Source: Pleomorphomonas sp.
GTDB lineage: Bacteria > Pseudomonadota > Alphaproteobacteria > Rhizobiales > Pleomorphomonadaceae
Reading direction: 5' to 3'
NCBI GenBank assembly: GCA_029976075.1
Contig: JARKNW010000034.1
Location: forward strand, 1 to 36,923
Length of the DNA stretch: 36,923 nt
Shown here one piece after another: positions 1 through 9,278 of this stretch. Every line of letters starts with the position of its first letter. The first letter of the stretch is position 1. The position numbers and the translations under genes are program-made. Below the pieces are notes generated by a model. It was not told the DNA's origin and searched no databases. It saw only the letters and a list, made by a program, of their open reading frames with translations.

Positions 1-1352
1 GTGTCGACCGACATCTGCGAGATCTCGGTGGCGGCTGCCTGCGACCGCTCGGCGAGCTTGCGGACTTCCGAGGCGACGACGGCGAAGCCACGGCCATGCT
101 CGCCGGCGCGCGCTGCCTCGACGGCGGCGTTGAGGGCGAGAAGGTCGGTCTGGCGGGCGATCTCCTGGACGATGCCGATCTTCTCGGCAATGGTCTGCAT
201 CGCGGCGACGGCCTGGGTAACGGCCTGACCGGAGCTCTCCGCATCCTTGGCGGACTGGCGGGCGATCTTTTCGGTCTGGGCGGCGTTGTCGGCGTTCTGC
301 TTGATGTTGGACGCCATCTCTTCCATCGACGAGGAAGCTTCCTCGGCCGACGAGGCCTGCTCGGTCGCGCCCTGGGCGATCTGCTCGGAAGCCGACGACA
401 GCTGCTGGCTACCCGCCGACACGTTGTCGGAGGCAACGAGCGCGTCACTCACCACCGAGCGCAGACGCTCAACCATGTCGAGCAGCGATTTGCCGAGGGT
501 GTCCTTGTCGGAAAGCGGCTTGGGCGTAACCGTGAGATCACCGTTGGAGATCTCGGCAGCCATGCCGGCAGTCTCGCGCAGGTTGGCAGTCATCTTCTGC
601 ATGGCCGAGATCAGATCCTTGATCTCGTCGTTGGCCTTGTGAGCGACTTCATGGTTGAGATCACCGATCGCAACGGCTTCGGCCAACTCGACGCCACGTT
701 TCAGGCCACGGGCGATGGAAAGCGACATCCAAAAGGCAATGGCAACTGAGAAGACGGTAACAACTGTGATGAAGGTCAACAACATCATGCGAGAGCTCGC
801 GTAGAGGTCGTTGGTCTCCTGATCGGTCTTGTGGAGATTGTCTGAAATTTTCGTAGACATGGAGTCGAGCAAACCGAACAATGTATTGTTCAGCTGCTTG
901 GTGCTGACCATGCTGATCTTTGCAGCTTCGGCGTTGCTCTCGGTGGTGTTGATTTGGCCGAGTTCCAGGATTTTTTTCCTGAGCGGGTCGCGTTCCTGAT
1001 AGGACTTCAGAAAGTCTGTCGCCTCGCCGGCGATTTCAGGGTTTGTGGACTGCTGAAGGCTCGTCACGAAACCGAGAGCTTCATCCGACTTCGTGTTGGA
1101 TGTCTTGATGTACCCTTCGATCTGGGTCGCATCCTGGTTCATGACGGTGTTTTTCTCTGCCCGGATGCTTTCATTGAAGGCTAGAGCCAATCCACGGATG
1201 TTGTTGAGGTCTGCGGCTGGGCCACTGACCATCTCCGAAATTGCCGAGTTCAGCGATGACAGGTTGGAAATGGCCAGCGTTGCCATGCCGCCCACAAGGG
1301 CAATGATAAACGCAAAGGACAGCGCGAGTTTGAGCTTGATAGTGAGACGCAT
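1..1352 (-). CDS. Methyl-accepting chemotaxis protein (3' end outside the window)
   Basis: Transmembrane chemoreceptor that would signal through the CheA/CheW pair encoded just upstream. The minus-strand frame opens at the ATG whose complement is at 1350-1352 and stays open to base 1, giving about 450 visible residues; the C-terminus is missing. A first membrane helix lies at about residues 8-28, followed by a helical sensory domain of about 160 residues and a second membrane helix near 189-211. A HAMP region and the methylation/signalling helices follow. The conserved hairpin tip is clear ([21 protein letters not shown], then [19 protein letters not shown]). The gap to cheW is 82 bases, so co-transcription is likely. 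The Shine-Dalgarno is weak (AGGA about 13 bases upstream). The ligand cannot be predicted. The family call is very secure. Confidence 0.95.
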   Translation of the reverse strand, partial: MRLTIKLKLALSFAFIIALVGGMATLAISNLSSLNSAISEMVSGPAADLNNIRGLALAFNESIRAEKNTVMNQDATQIEGYIKTSNTKSDEALGFVTSLQQSTNPEIAGEATDFLKSYQERDPLRKKILELGQINTTESNAEAAKISMVSTKQLNNTLFGLLDSMSTKISDNLHKTDQETNDLYASSRMMLLTFITVVTVFSVAIAFWMSLSIARGLKRGVELAEAVAIGDLNHEVAHKANDEIKDLISAMQKMTANLRETAGMAAEISNGDLTVTPKPLSDKDTLGKSLLDMVERLRSVVSDALVASDNVSAGSQQLSSASEQIAQGATEQASSAEEASSSMEEMASNIKQNADNAAQTEKIARQSAKDAESSGQAVTQAVAAMQTIAEKIGIVQEIARQTDLLALNAAVEAARAGEHGRGFAVVASEVRKLAERSQAAATEISQMSVD

Positions 1353-1434
1353 GATACTTTTGTTCCTAGCTGCACTCGGTTTCTCTGACCTGGTGCTCGA
1401 CATGGAGAAGTTTGTAGCTGTAGGGCCCAGCGAC

Positions 1435-1938
1435 TCAGTCCGGCTGGCTCGTGCGACCCTTTGAACAAAAGATGGCCATGAGATCGGGGAAGATGATGAA
1501 CGAGCCTTCCCGATGAATCAGGCACTCGATGAACTGCGGCGGCCATTTGAGGCCGACGCGGGGTGGCGGTTCGCCGCCTGCTTTCGACAATGTCGTGACT
1601 TCGTTGACGCGGTCGGTCCTGAGGCCGACAAGCGAGGGCGAGCCATCGAGATCGAGCTCGACCACCACGATGCGGCTGTCGATGGTTGTGGCCGCAGCTG
1701 GCATGCCCATCGCAACGCGGATGTCGGCGAGCGGGATGACCTTGCCGCGGAAGTTGATCACCGCGTTGACGAACGGTCGGCTGCCTGGAACGACCGTCTC
1801 CGGCAAGAGATCGAGGATCTCCCGCACGATGGCCGCTTCGAGGGCGAACGTCTCCCCGCCGATTTCGAAGGTCAGAACCTCGATCTCGTCGGCGGAAGGG
1901 TCCTGAGCCGTTTTGGTCTTGAGGGCTAGGTCACTCAT
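1435..1938 (-). CDS. cheW: Chemotaxis coupling protein CheW
   Basis: A 167-residue CheW-domain scaffold that links chemoreceptors to the CheA kinase at the inner face of the membrane. Diagnostic stretches are the start of the first SH3-like subdomain ([21 protein letters not shown]), the motif [18 protein letters not shown] near residues 57-74, and SRIVVVELD followed by LRTDRVNEV. The length is normal for the family; an N-terminal tail of about 18 residues precedes the domain. Its ATG overlaps the cheA stop by four bases, which indicates translational coupling in the order cheA-cheW. The MCP gene follows after 82 bases. No odd features were seen. Confidence 0.93.
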   Translation of the reverse strand: MSDLALKTKTAQDPSADEIEVLTFEIGGETFALEAAIVREILDLLPETVVPGSRPFVNAVINFRGKVIPLADIRVAMGMPAAATTIDSRIVVVELDLDGSPSLVGLRTDRVNEVTTLSKAGGEPPPRVGLKWPPQFIECLIHREGSFIIFPDLMAIFCSKGRTSQPD

Positions 1939-3974
1939 GCGATTGCGCGCAACTGCGCCTCCTGCTCCTGGCCAAGCGATATGAGGTTGGCCACGTCGAG
2001 GATGAGCGCGACAGAGCCGTCACCGAGAATGGTGGCCCCCGAGAAGGTGGTCACGTCATCATGCAGCTTGGACATCGACTTGATGACCGTCTGGTGGTGA
2101 CCGATGATCTGGTCGACGATCAGCCCGACGCGTTCTTCACCGGTCGAAACCACCACCATCTTCTGGTAGGGATCGGGCGTGGTGCCGGTGGCGAACAGCT
2201 CGCGCAAGCGAATGAACGGCACCAGGGTGTCCCGAAGCGACAGGAAGGCACGGCCGCGCGAACGCAGATCCTCTTCCTGGCTGATTTCGATGCATTCCTC
2301 GACGGCCGGCAGCGGGATCACGTAGTGTCCTTCGCCCACTCTGACGAGCAGGCCGTCGATGATGGCCAGCGTCAGTGGAATGCGTAGCGACACGGTGGAT
2401 CCTTCACCTGGACGACTGGCGAGGTCGATCGAGCCATGCAGCGACTCGATGGCCTTCTTGACCACGTCCATGCCGACGCCCCGGCCGGAAAGGTTCGTCA
2501 CCGACGAAGCCGTTGAGAAACCTGGCTGGAAGATCATCTGCAGCAGGTCCTGGTCGGCTATGGTCGCTCCAGGCTGGATGAGGCCGGCGGATTCCGCCTT
2601 GGCCCGTACCTTGACCCGGTCTATGCCCCGGCCATCGTCGGTCACCGAGATGATCACCTCGCCGCCGGTTTGGCGGGCTGACAGACGAATGGTCCCAACC
2701 TCGGGCTTTCCGGCCGCCCGGCGGGCATCACTGCCCTCCAGACCATGATCGGCGGCGTTGCGCACCAGATGAACCAGCGGATCGGCTAGGCGCTCGATCA
2801 CCGTCTTGTCCATTTCCGTGCTCTCGCCATCGGTCGAAAGCTCGATCTTCTTGCCGGTGTCGCGCTGAAGGTCGTGCACCAGGCGACGATAGCGATCGAA
2901 CAGCGTGGCGACGGGCACCATGCGCAACACCATCATGGTGACGCGCAGCTCGCTGCAAAGACGTTCCATCTCCTCGCTGACAGTCCGCAGCCCGATGTCG
3001 CTGCTGGTGGCGGCAATCTGTTGCAGGCGAGACTGAACGATGACCAGCTCGCCGACACGATCCATCAGTTCGTCAAGACGCTCGGCAGGGACGCGGACGC
3101 TCTCGACCTTGCGGCGCAGTTTCGGATCGGACGCTTCGACAGCGGGACGCGCGGCGATCTCGGGAACCGGACGCTCCGGCAACGGGTCGGTGGCGACGGC
3201 GGCTGGCGGCGTCTCCGCCACCGGAGCGACTGGAGCAGAAATCTCGGCGGCCGGCGCAACCTCGTTCAGAGCCTCGATTTCCAAGGCCATGTCGTCCATG
3301 ACGAACAGGAAGACGTCCTCGATGTCGGCGCGACTGCTATCGGTGGTCAGCGTCACTTCCCAGGCAAAATACAGTGCCGTCGGATCAAGCTTCTCGAGCG
3401 GCGGCAACGCCGACTTGTCGAGGACGACGCGGCATTCGCCCATTGCCCGCAGCTCATCGAGGAAGCTCAGCGGATTTGTGCCGTTGACGAATGTGTTCTC
3501 CGGCAGACCGAACTTGATCCGCCAGGTCGTCAAGGCGCCCGACACTTCTTGCTTGGCAGTTGTCTGAACCGTGGAAGTGGCGGGTGGCGCGACTGCCGCT
3601 GTACCCGAGACGGCTGCCTGCAAGCGGTCGAGAAGATAGCGTTCTTCGGCGGCGTGGTCGCCACTGGGGTCTTCGACCAGGGCACGCATGTGATCACGGG
3701 CTTCGAGAACCGCCGAGACCAATGCAGGCGTCGCTTCGGCCTGCCCCTTGCGGACGCGATCGAACGCAGTCTCGCAATGGTGGGTGAAGGCGGCGAGCTG
3801 GTCGAAGCCGAACATCGCGCCCGACCCCTTGAGGGTGTGGAGGGCGCGGAAGACGGCATCAACCAGCGTGCGATCGTCGAGACGATGCTCGAGGTCCAGA
3901 AGCCCTTGCTCCATCTGCTCGAGCAGTTCGGCCGCTTCGATGCGGAAGATATCTGCGGGATCGGGATTGCTCAT
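1935..3974 (-). CDS. cheA: Chemotaxis histidine kinase CheA
   Basis: A 679-residue class II histidine kinase that phosphorylates CheY-type regulators in response to chemoreceptors. The N-terminal HPt domain carries the phospho-accepting His46 in ALHTLKGSGAMFGF. A poorly conserved middle region (about 150-240) probably corresponds to the P2/response-regulator docking segment. The dimerisation helices follow (VRVPAERLDELMDRVGELV), then the HATPase with its N box (LVHLVRNAADHGLE), G1 box (VTDDGRGID) and G2 box (LSGRGVGMDVVK). A C-terminal CheW-like domain begins near residue 540. The linker at about 245-285 is rich in Pro and Ala. All catalytic boxes are present. The gene overlaps cheY upstream and cheW downstream by four bases each. 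Confidence 0.96.
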   Translation of the reverse strand: MSNPDPADIFRIEAAELLEQMEQGLLDLEHRLDDRTLVDAVFRALHTLKGSGAMFGFDQLAAFTHHCETAFDRVRKGQAEATPALVSAVLEARDHMRALVEDPSGDHAAEERYLLDRLQAAVSGTAAVAPPATSTVQTTAKQEVSGALTTWRIKFGLPENTFVNGTNPLSFLDELRAMGECRVVLDKSALPPLEKLDPTALYFAWEVTLTTDSSRADIEDVFLFVMDDMALEIEALNEVAPAAEISAPVAPVAETPPAAVATDPLPERPVPEIAARPAVEASDPKLRRKVESVRVPAERLDELMDRVGELVIVQSRLQQIAATSSDIGLRTVSEEMERLCSELRVTMMVLRMVPVATLFDRYRRLVHDLQRDTGKKIELSTDGESTEMDKTVIERLADPLVHLVRNAADHGLEGSDARRAAGKPEVGTIRLSARQTGGEVIISVTDDGRGIDRVKVRAKAESAGLIQPGATIADQDLLQMIFQPGFSTASSVTNLSGRGVGMDVVKKAIESLHGSIDLASRPGEGSTVSLRIPLTLAIIDGLLVRVGEGHYVIPLPAVEECIEISQEEDLRSRGRAFLSLRDTLVPFIRLRELFATGTTPDPYQKMVVVSTGEERVGLIVDQIIGHHQTVIKSMSKLHDDVTTFSGATILGDGSVALILDVANLISLGQEQEAQLRAIA

Positions 3975-4339
3975 TTGGCGAGCACCTTTTGCACGAGCTT
4001 GATCAGCTGATCCGGTTCAAAGGGTTTCACCAGCCAGCCGGTTGCTCCGGCTGCCTTGGCCCTTCCCTTGAGGGCAGCATCAGATTCAGTCGTAAGGAAC
4101 AGGATGGGGACGCCGATCTGGTTGGGCAGACGCCGGAACTCTTCGATCATGCGCAAGCCGTCCATGTTCGGCATGTTGAGATCGGTAATGACCAGATCAA
4201 AACGGCTTGCTCGGGCCTTGTTGAGGCCGTCGAGACCGTCGACCGCCTCCGTCACTTTGTAGCCGGCTCCGGTGAGGGCGATGCGCGTCGTCATGCGCAC
4301 CGACATCGAGTCGTCGACGGTCAGAATACTCGCGGTCAC
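3971..4339 (-). CDS. cheY: Single-domain CheY-like response regulator
   Basis: A 122-residue stand-alone receiver domain, the expected target of the CheA kinase encoded immediately downstream. The acidic pair is Asp9-Asp10 (ILTVDDSMS), the phosphorylated Asp lies in DLVITDLNMPNMDG near residue 53, the switch Thr is in LFLTTESD, and the invariant Lys is in WLVKPFEPDQL. No output domain is present. Its ATG overlaps the STAS gene stop and its stop overlaps the cheA start, so the three are tightly coupled. It could bind the flagellar motor or act as a phosphate sink; alphaproteobacteria often carry several CheY proteins, and the sequence alone does not say which role this one has. Confidence 0.93.
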   Translation of the reverse strand: MTASILTVDDSMSVRMTTRIALTGAGYKVTEAVDGLDGLNKARASRFDLVITDLNMPNMDGLRMIEEFRRLPNQIGVPILFLTTESDAALKGRAKAAGATGWLVKPFEPDQLIKLVQKVLAK

Positions 4340-4653
4340 TGGGCGGTCTCCTCATGGAGCCAGAATGAACGATCGGCAATTGTTGCGGCTGTCATGAGGC
4401 CGCTCCGGTCTAGCGCGCGCTTAAGCTCGCCGCTCGCCGGCTCAAGAAGCGAAAGGGTCTTGCCCTGTTCGGTGGCTTTCAGTCTCGCGGCTTCGATGAG
4501 TTGGAGAAAGCTGAGGTCAACTGCCGCGTTGGCCGGGATACCCAGTTGAATGCTGGAAAATTCCTCGATAGCTTCCAAAATGGTAGAATAAGAGGATTGG
4601 ATATCCGCGACACATAGATTTGGATGCATCCGAATGACGGTTGATTTCTCCAT
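4336..4653 (-). CDS. STAS-domain protein of the chemotaxis operon
   Basis: A small cytoplasmic protein (105 residues from the chosen start) with the features of a STAS/anti-sigma-antagonist-like fold: AAVDLSFLQLIEAARLKATEQGKTLSLLEPASGELKRALDRSGL, that is a strand, a D-x-S-F-L-Q-L-I turn, a helix and a strand. A STAS gene leading a cheY-cheA-cheW operon is a recurring arrangement in alphaproteobacteria. The Ser after Asp in the turn is where STAS proteins are often phosphorylated. The start was set at the ATG (complement at 4651-4653) because AGGAG lies 7 bases upstream. A TTG eight codons earlier (4677) is open but would place that ribosome site inside the gene. Its role in signalling is unknown. 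Confidence 0.8.
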   Translation of the reverse strand: MEKSTVIRMHPNLCVADIQSSYSTILEAIEEFSSIQLGIPANAAVDLSFLQLIEAARLKATEQGKTLSLLEPASGELKRALDRSGLMTAATIADRSFWLHEETAQ

Positions 4654-5149
4654 TGGACGGCTCCTACTGATGGCCAAAATATGGAAGGCAATTGCTAAAT
4701 TTCCATAAACTGGAATTTTACGTTGTCGAATTGAATCAAAATGCCGGGAATAGATTCATAAATAAGTGACGAGCCTTGTTAATACTCAAGATTCAATAGA
4801 CTCGTTTGACGAGTACTGGGCTTGTAACAAATGCAGGGAATCATGCGCTTTTAGCTGAAGCGCAGCCACAAGATCTGACCTTGCAGACTCGCGTTGGTTG
4901 CTACCTCAGATATGGCTAGGACGCTGTGACCAGATGAATCCGGCGGCGTGAAAAAATTACCTAGGTAGTCATACGGGTGCCCTGAAGGACGGACGCTCAA
5001 TGCGTGTTGCTAATATTTGAGTGCTGCAATCGTCGTGATCGGGGGGCAACTGATCGTTCGGCCTGAGCCCGTCGCAAACACAGATGGTCGAGTATTCGGC
5101 ACTGCCGTCAACTGCGCCCGGCAAGAAGCGTCTTGGTGCGCTGAAGGTA
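4654..5149. other. Intergenic region upstream of the chemotaxis operon
   Basis: About 496 bases lie between the end of the HD-GYP gene and the start of the STAS gene. The stretch is AT-richer than its surroundings close to the STAS gene (4680-4800), as expected for a promoter, but no convincing -35/-10 pair was found. It contains the inverted repeat listed at 4800-4814. The open frames here lack coding character. Confidence 0.5.
4800..4814. promoter_or_regulatory. Short perfect inverted repeat ACTCGT-TTG-ACGAGT
   Basis: Six-base arms separated by three bases, about 150 bases upstream of the first gene of the chemotaxis operon. It could be an operator or occur by chance; there is no U-tract to suggest a terminator. 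Confidence 0.25.
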
Positions 5150-6202
5150 CTAGACCGTCGATCCTTCCTCGTCGTCACGGAGGGTGAGGGCGATCTCTTC
5201 GATGCCCGGCCATTTCTCGCAAAATACCCGAACACAGTCCGGATCGAAGTGGCTGCCCGAGCAGCGAACAATTTCATCATAGGCGCGCTTCAAGGGCCAG
5301 GCCTCCTTGTAGGGGCGGGCAGAAGTCAACGCGTCGAACACATCGGCGAGAGCCGTGATGCGGGCCTCGATCGGTATCGCTGTTCCCGCAAGGCCTTGGG
5401 GGTATCCGCTGCCATCCCATTTCTCGTGGTGACCCCCGATGATGGCGGAGGCGACGCGAATGAGATCGGAGCTTCCATTGTCGAGCAGCCGGACGCCGTA
5501 GTTCACGTGCTCGCGGATTTCATCCATTTCTTCCGGCGTAAGTCGTCCCGGCTTGTTCAGAACGGCGTCGCGAATGCCGATCTTCCCAATGTCGTGCAGC
5601 GGGGCTGCCAGATAGATCATCTGACAAAAATGCGGGGCGAGCGACAAACCCTCGGCGATTAGCCGGCTGATTGACGCCACGCGCGCCACATGGGCGCCGG
5701 TGCCGCCGTCGCGCATTTCGATGGCCCGAGCCAGACGCCAGATCATCTCCTTTTCGCGAGATGCCAGCTCGGCCGTCGCCTCACGAACGGCTTCTTCAAG
5801 ACGATGCGCGTGAGCTGCCAGCTCTAGCTGTGTACTTCGGAGGGATATCAGATTGGTGACGCGCGCCCGCAACTCGATCGGGTCGAAGGGCTTGTTGAGG
5901 AAGTCGTTGACGCCGGCGACGATCGCCTGGAGCCTGATCTCGCTGTCCTGCTCGGCAGTAATCATGACGATGGGAACGGCATGGTAATCAGGCTGGCGAC
6001 GCAAGGCTTCGGTGACTTCGATCCCGGTGAGATTGGGCATCAGATAGTCGACGATCACCAGGTCGTATTGCCGCGTCCCGGCGAGCGCCAACGCTTCTTC
6101 CGGCGTGTCGCAAAGGTCGAGCGCAAGGTTCGGCATTTCGGTCAAGGCCGCGCCGATCCACAGCAACACCGACTTGCTGTCGTCGACGATCAGCGCATGC
6201 AT
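5150..6202 (-). CDS. Response regulator with HD-GYP c-di-GMP phosphodiesterase domain
   Basis: A 350-residue cytoplasmic two-domain protein expected to hydrolyse cyclic di-GMP under phosphorelay control. The receiver domain has Asp7-Asp8, phospho-acceptor Asp52 (LVIVDYLMPNLTG), Thr82 and Lys104 (FLNKPFDP). A coiled-coil linker runs from about 120 to 155. The HD-GYP domain shows the HD pair at 203-204 (APLHDIGKIGI), His232, HHEKWDGSGYP at 258-268 and RITALADVFDAL, so the metal and GYP motifs look intact. The ATG with complement at 6200-6202 starts directly at the receiver. The frame is open further upstream, and a TTG just after a GGAGGA sequence (near 6250) is a possible alternative start. 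No cognate kinase is adjacent, but the chemotaxis kinase lies downstream on the same strand. Confidence 0.93.
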   Translation of the reverse strand: MHALIVDDSKSVLLWIGAALTEMPNLALDLCDTPEEALALAGTRQYDLVIVDYLMPNLTGIEVTEALRRQPDYHAVPIVMITAEQDSEIRLQAIVAGVNDFLNKPFDPIELRARVTNLISLRSTQLELAAHAHRLEEAVREATAELASREKEMIWRLARAIEMRDGGTGAHVARVASISRLIAEGLSLAPHFCQMIYLAAPLHDIGKIGIRDAVLNKPGRLTPEEMDEIREHVNYGVRLLDNGSSDLIRVASAIIGGHHEKWDGSGYPQGLAGTAIPIEARITALADVFDALTSARPYKEAWPLKRAYDEIVRCSGSHFDPDCVRVFCEKWPGIEEIALTLRDDEEGSTV

Positions 6203-6510
6203 GGTTCCGCTGGATTCCGGTGATCTGCTTTGACCTTCAGTCAGCAAAGTCTCATTTCCTCCGGCAATGCCGAGAAGCAAGAGTATGGCCAGCGGAGGCC
6301 GGCATTCACTGATGATTGTGGCAGGCAAGAGTGAACTATCGGTTCATCTCGCCGAGCGAACATGCCGGTCATTGCTGAGGAGAAGGAGCTTACTCGGTGT
6401 TTGGCACTTTGAGATGTGCTTTACACCAGATCCCGAGGTTCGAACGGGAACACCGGGCGAACCTGCGTCCGCCTGGTCAAACCTTGTTCGGTAGGCTGTC
6501 CGACTGCGAT
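6203..6510. other. Intergenic region between pstB and the HD-GYP gene
   Basis: About 308 bases follow pstB on the minus strand. No phoU or phoB reading frame was found here, although these genes commonly follow pstB. A strong GGAGGA sequence occurs on the minus strand near 6255, which may belong to an upstream TTG start of the HD-GYP gene. No terminator with a U-tract was seen. Confidence 0.5.
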
Positions 6511-7329
6511 TTAGCCAAATCGGCCGGTGATATAGTCGGACGTGCGTTTGTCTTTCGGCATGGTGAAAATCCGCTCGGTGGCGCCGAACTCGACCAGCTC
6601 GCCGAGATACATGAAGGCGGTGTAGTCCGACGAACGGGCCGCCTGCTGCATGTTATGCGTTACGATGGCGATGCAATAGTCGGAGCGGAGCTCGGAAATG
6701 AGCTCCTCGACCTTGGCAGTGGAGATCGGGTCGAGGGCCGACGCTGGCTCATCGAGCAGGACCACGGCTGGTTCGGTGGCGATGGTGCGGGCAATACAAA
6801 GACGTTGCTGTTGTCCACCGGAGAGACTGAGACCGCTCTGCCGCAGCTTGTCCTTGACCTCGACCCAGAGCGCGGCGCGCCTCAGGGCATGTTCGACCCG
6901 GTCGTCGAGCTCCGACTTCGGCAGCGACTGATAGAGACGAATGCCGAAAGCGATGTTCTCATAAATGGTCATGGGAAACGGCGTCGGCTTCTGGAACACC
7001 ATGCCGACCATGGCCCTGAGGGCGTTGAGATCCTGATCCCGGTCGAGGATGTTGCGGCCACCGATCATCACGGATCCCTCGGCCCGCTGGCGCGGATAGA
7101 GGTCGTAGATGCGATTGAAGATCCTGAGCAACGTCGACTTGCCGCAGCCCGACGGTCCGACGAAGGCGGTGACGCGTCGGTCCTGCAGGTCGAGGTTGAC
7201 GTTTTTCAGCGCCTGGAACTTGTCGTAGTAGAAGTTGAGATCCCGGACCGACACCTTGATGCCGACTGTTTCGCCGTCGTCAGCCTTTGTGTTCACCCTC
7301 GGGCGGGCAGCGAGCGTCTGGCTGGCCAT
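6511..7329 (-). CDS. pstB: Phosphate ABC transporter ATP-binding protein PstB
   Basis: The 272-residue ATPase that powers high-affinity phosphate import through PstC/PstA. The Walker A motif GPSGCGKST is at residues 58-66. The Q-loop region is [23 protein letters not shown], the signature is [16 protein letters not shown], Walker B is [13 protein letters not shown], and the H-loop is [15 protein letters not shown]. The phosphate-specific stretch after the Q-loop and the C-terminal SDYITGRFG are typical of PstB. The start [10 protein letters not shown] was chosen because AAGG lies 7 bases upstream and it falls 2 bases after the pstA stop. A longer upstream extension would run inside pstA. It is the last gene of the operon. 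Confidence 0.97.
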   Translation of the reverse strand: MASQTLAARPRVNTKADDGETVGIKVSVRDLNFYYDKFQALKNVNLDLQDRRVTAFVGPSGCGKSTLLRIFNRIYDLYPRQRAEGSVMIGGRNILDRDQDLNALRAMVGMVFQKPTPFPMTIYENIAFGIRLYQSLPKSELDDRVEHALRRAALWVEVKDKLRQSGLSLSGGQQQRLCIARTIATEPAVVLLDEPASALDPISTAKVEELISELRSDYCIAIVTHNMQQAARSSDYTAFMYLGELVEFGATERIFTMPKDKRTSDYITGRFG

Positions 7330-7331
7330 TG

Positions 7332-8177
7332 TCAAACCTTCAGTTGGCTGCGCGATGAAACAAGTCGCGCCAGCACGTTGAGAACGAGGATAGCGAGAGT
7401 GATCAGGAAGGCGCCGCCCCAGGCGAGTTGCTGCCAGTCGTCGTAAGGGCTGAGAGCGAAGCGATAGATCACCACCGGGAGGTTTGCCATGGGAGCGTTG
7501 AGGTTCGTCGACCAGAACTGATTGTTGAGTGCCGTGAACAACAGCGGTGCGGTTTCTCCCGAGATACGCGCCGCCGCCAGCAGCACGCCCGTCAGCATGC
7601 CGCTGCCGGCAGCCCGCCAGACGATCGACACCATGACCCGCCATTCCGGCGCACCGAGCGCCGCAGCCGCCTCGCGAAGCGGTACCGGCACCAAGCCGAT
7701 CATGTCCTGCGTGGAGCGCACGATGACGGGCAGTGCGATCAGCGCCAGCGCGATCGATCCGGCCCAGGCCGAGTAATGCTGCATCGGCAACACCGTGAAC
7801 CCATAGACGAACAGGCCGACCAGGATCGATGGAGCCGACAGCAGGATGTCGTTGATGAAGCGGGCGACACTGCCGAACCGACTGTGGCGGCCATACTCGG
7901 CCAGGTAGGTACCGGCCAGAATGCCGATTGGCGTGGCGATCAGCATGGCAAGGCCCGTCATCATCGCCGAACCGACGATGGCATTGATGAGGCCACCCCG
8001 ACTGCCGGGCGGCGGCGTTTCGAGCGTGAAGAGGTCGAGGTTCAAGGCGGTCAAGCCGCGTGAGACCAGTGTCCAGCCGATCAGCGTCAGAAAGCCAAGG
8101 CCGATGAGGGCGGTGGCCACCGAAAGGGACAGAACGACGACGTTGACCGCGCTGCGGCGACGTACCCGGCCGCTCAT
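7332..8177 (-). CDS. pstA: Phosphate ABC transporter permease PstA
   Basis: A 281-residue inner-membrane permease subunit that forms the phosphate channel with PstC. It has about six hydrophobic segments, beginning at [20 protein letters not shown]. The family EAA-type loop that contacts PstB is visible ([21 protein letters not shown], near residues 165-185), as are [15 protein letters not shown] and [18 protein letters not shown]. The start [11 protein letters not shown] was chosen because its ATG shares one base with the pstC stop and GGGAGGG sits just upstream. The in-frame upstream ATG is 13 codons inside pstC. The length is normal. Confidence 0.96.
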   Translation of the reverse strand: MSGRVRRRSAVNVVVLSLSVATALIGLGFLTLIGWTLVSRGLTALNLDLFTLETPPPGSRGGLINAIVGSAMMTGLAMLIATPIGILAGTYLAEYGRHSRFGSVARFINDILLSAPSILVGLFVYGFTVLPMQHYSAWAGSIALALIALPVIVRSTQDMIGLVPVPLREAAAALGAPEWRVMVSIVWRAAGSGMLTGVLLAAARISGETAPLLFTALNNQFWSTNLNAPMANLPVVIYRFALSPYDDWQQLAWGGAFLITLAILVLNVLARLVSSRSQLKV

Positions 8178-9190
8178 CAGCGTCCCTCCCGTTTGTCGAG
8201 TGCCAGAAGCATCCACTTGGCGAGAGCGAGCACCGTGAAGGTGATCAGGAAGAGGACAAGCCCGAGCGCGATCAGCGCCGACAGATGCGGTTCTTCGAAT
8301 GCCTCGTTGAACTCATTGGCGATCGCCGCCGAGATGGTCGTGCCCGGGGCGAGGAGCGATGCGCTGATCTGATAGGTGTTGCCGATGACGAAGGTCACCG
8401 CCATCGTTTCGCCGAGTGCCCGCCCGAGACCGAGCATGACACCGCCGATAAGGCCGACGCGACAATAGGGTATGACAATCTTCCAGACCACTTCGGTGGT
8501 GGTGCATCCCATGCCGTAGGCCGATTCGCGCAGCAGTGGCGGCACGGTCATGAACACATCGCGGGTGATGGAGGTGATGTAAGGAAGCACCATGATGGCG
8601 AGCACGATGCCGCCATCCAGGATGCCGATGCCGAAGGGCGGGCCTTGGAACAACGCTCCGATGACCGGCAATGGGCCGAGGATATCGATCAGTGCCGGTT
8701 GGATATACTCCTGCAGGACCGGCGTCAGGTAGAACAGTCCCCAGATACCGAACACGACGCTGGGAATGCCGGCCAGAAGCTCGATGGCTGTGCCGATCGG
8801 CCGGCGCAGTACGGTGGGGCAGATCTCGGTCAGGAACATGGCAATGCCGAAGCTGACTGGGATGCCGATCACCATGGCGATGGTGGCTGTGACGAGGGTT
8901 CCGGTAATGGGAGCGAGCGCGCCGTAGACGTCTTCGACCGTGTCCCAATCCGACGACCAGAGGAACGAGGGGCCTGCTGCCACCAACGCCGGCATGGCAC
9001 CTCTGATGAGGAAGGCGATCATGCCGGCCAGCACGATGACGACGAGCGCAGCCGAAAGGAATGTCACGGCACGGAAAACGGCGTCTTGCCGGCGATAAAG
9101 ACGCAAGGTTCCGGTCATCTCCGGAGCGGTCCGTGGCTCCTCAAGGTGCGCTTCGAGGGCTTCATCGGTCATTGGGCAGAATACCGCCAT
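8177..9190 (-). CDS. pstC: Phosphate ABC transporter permease PstC
   Basis: A 337-residue inner-membrane permease, partner of PstA. Family features are the first membrane helix ([27 protein letters not shown], near 38-64), the segment [36 protein letters not shown], and the cytoplasmic coupling loop [21 protein letters not shown], followed by [11 protein letters not shown]. Two starts are possible: the ATG at 9190, and MTDEALEA six codons later (9172); neither has a strong Shine-Dalgarno. It is separated from pstS by 88 bases containing a stem-loop and joined to pstA by a one-base overlap. Confidence 0.95.
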   Translation of the reverse strand: MAVFCPMTDEALEAHLEEPRTAPEMTGTLRLYRRQDAVFRAVTFLSAALVVIVLAGMIAFLIRGAMPALVAAGPSFLWSSDWDTVEDVYGALAPITGTLVTATIAMVIGIPVSFGIAMFLTEICPTVLRRPIGTAIELLAGIPSVVFGIWGLFYLTPVLQEYIQPALIDILGPLPVIGALFQGPPFGIGILDGGIVLAIMVLPYITSITRDVFMTVPPLLRESAYGMGCTTTEVVWKIVIPYCRVGLIGGVMLGLGRALGETMAVTFVIGNTYQISASLLAPGTTISAAIANEFNEAFEEPHLSALIALGLVLFLITFTVLALAKWMLLALDKREGR

Positions 9191-9224
9191 AAGAATGGGA
9201 AACGGTTTCGTCAGGTATGTCGAC

Positions 9225-9249
9225 GGGGGCGCACGATCGGTGCGTCCCC
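9225..9249 (-). other. Intercistronic stem-loop between pstS and pstC
   Basis: On the plus strand, GGGGGCGCAC and GTGCGTCCCC flank a five-base loop GATCG. In the minus-strand transcript one of the ten pairs is an A-C mismatch. No U-tract follows, so it is not a simple terminator. Its position after a binding-protein gene fits a 3' stabiliser or partial attenuator that keeps pstS mRNA more abundant than pstCAB. Confidence 0.6.
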
Positions 9250-9278
9250 GCGATGTGTTTCAAGCGCCGCAGCCTTGA

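Noticed and set aside
1250..1546. A 98-codon minus-strand open frame spanning the MCP start and the cheW end
   Set aside because: It overlaps two clear genes in another frame, and its translation is rich in Arg, Ser and Pro with no domain features.
4969..5280. A 103-codon minus-strand open frame at the 3' end of the HD-GYP gene
   Set aside because: It overlaps the HD-GYP coding region and has no ribosome site or recognisable motif.
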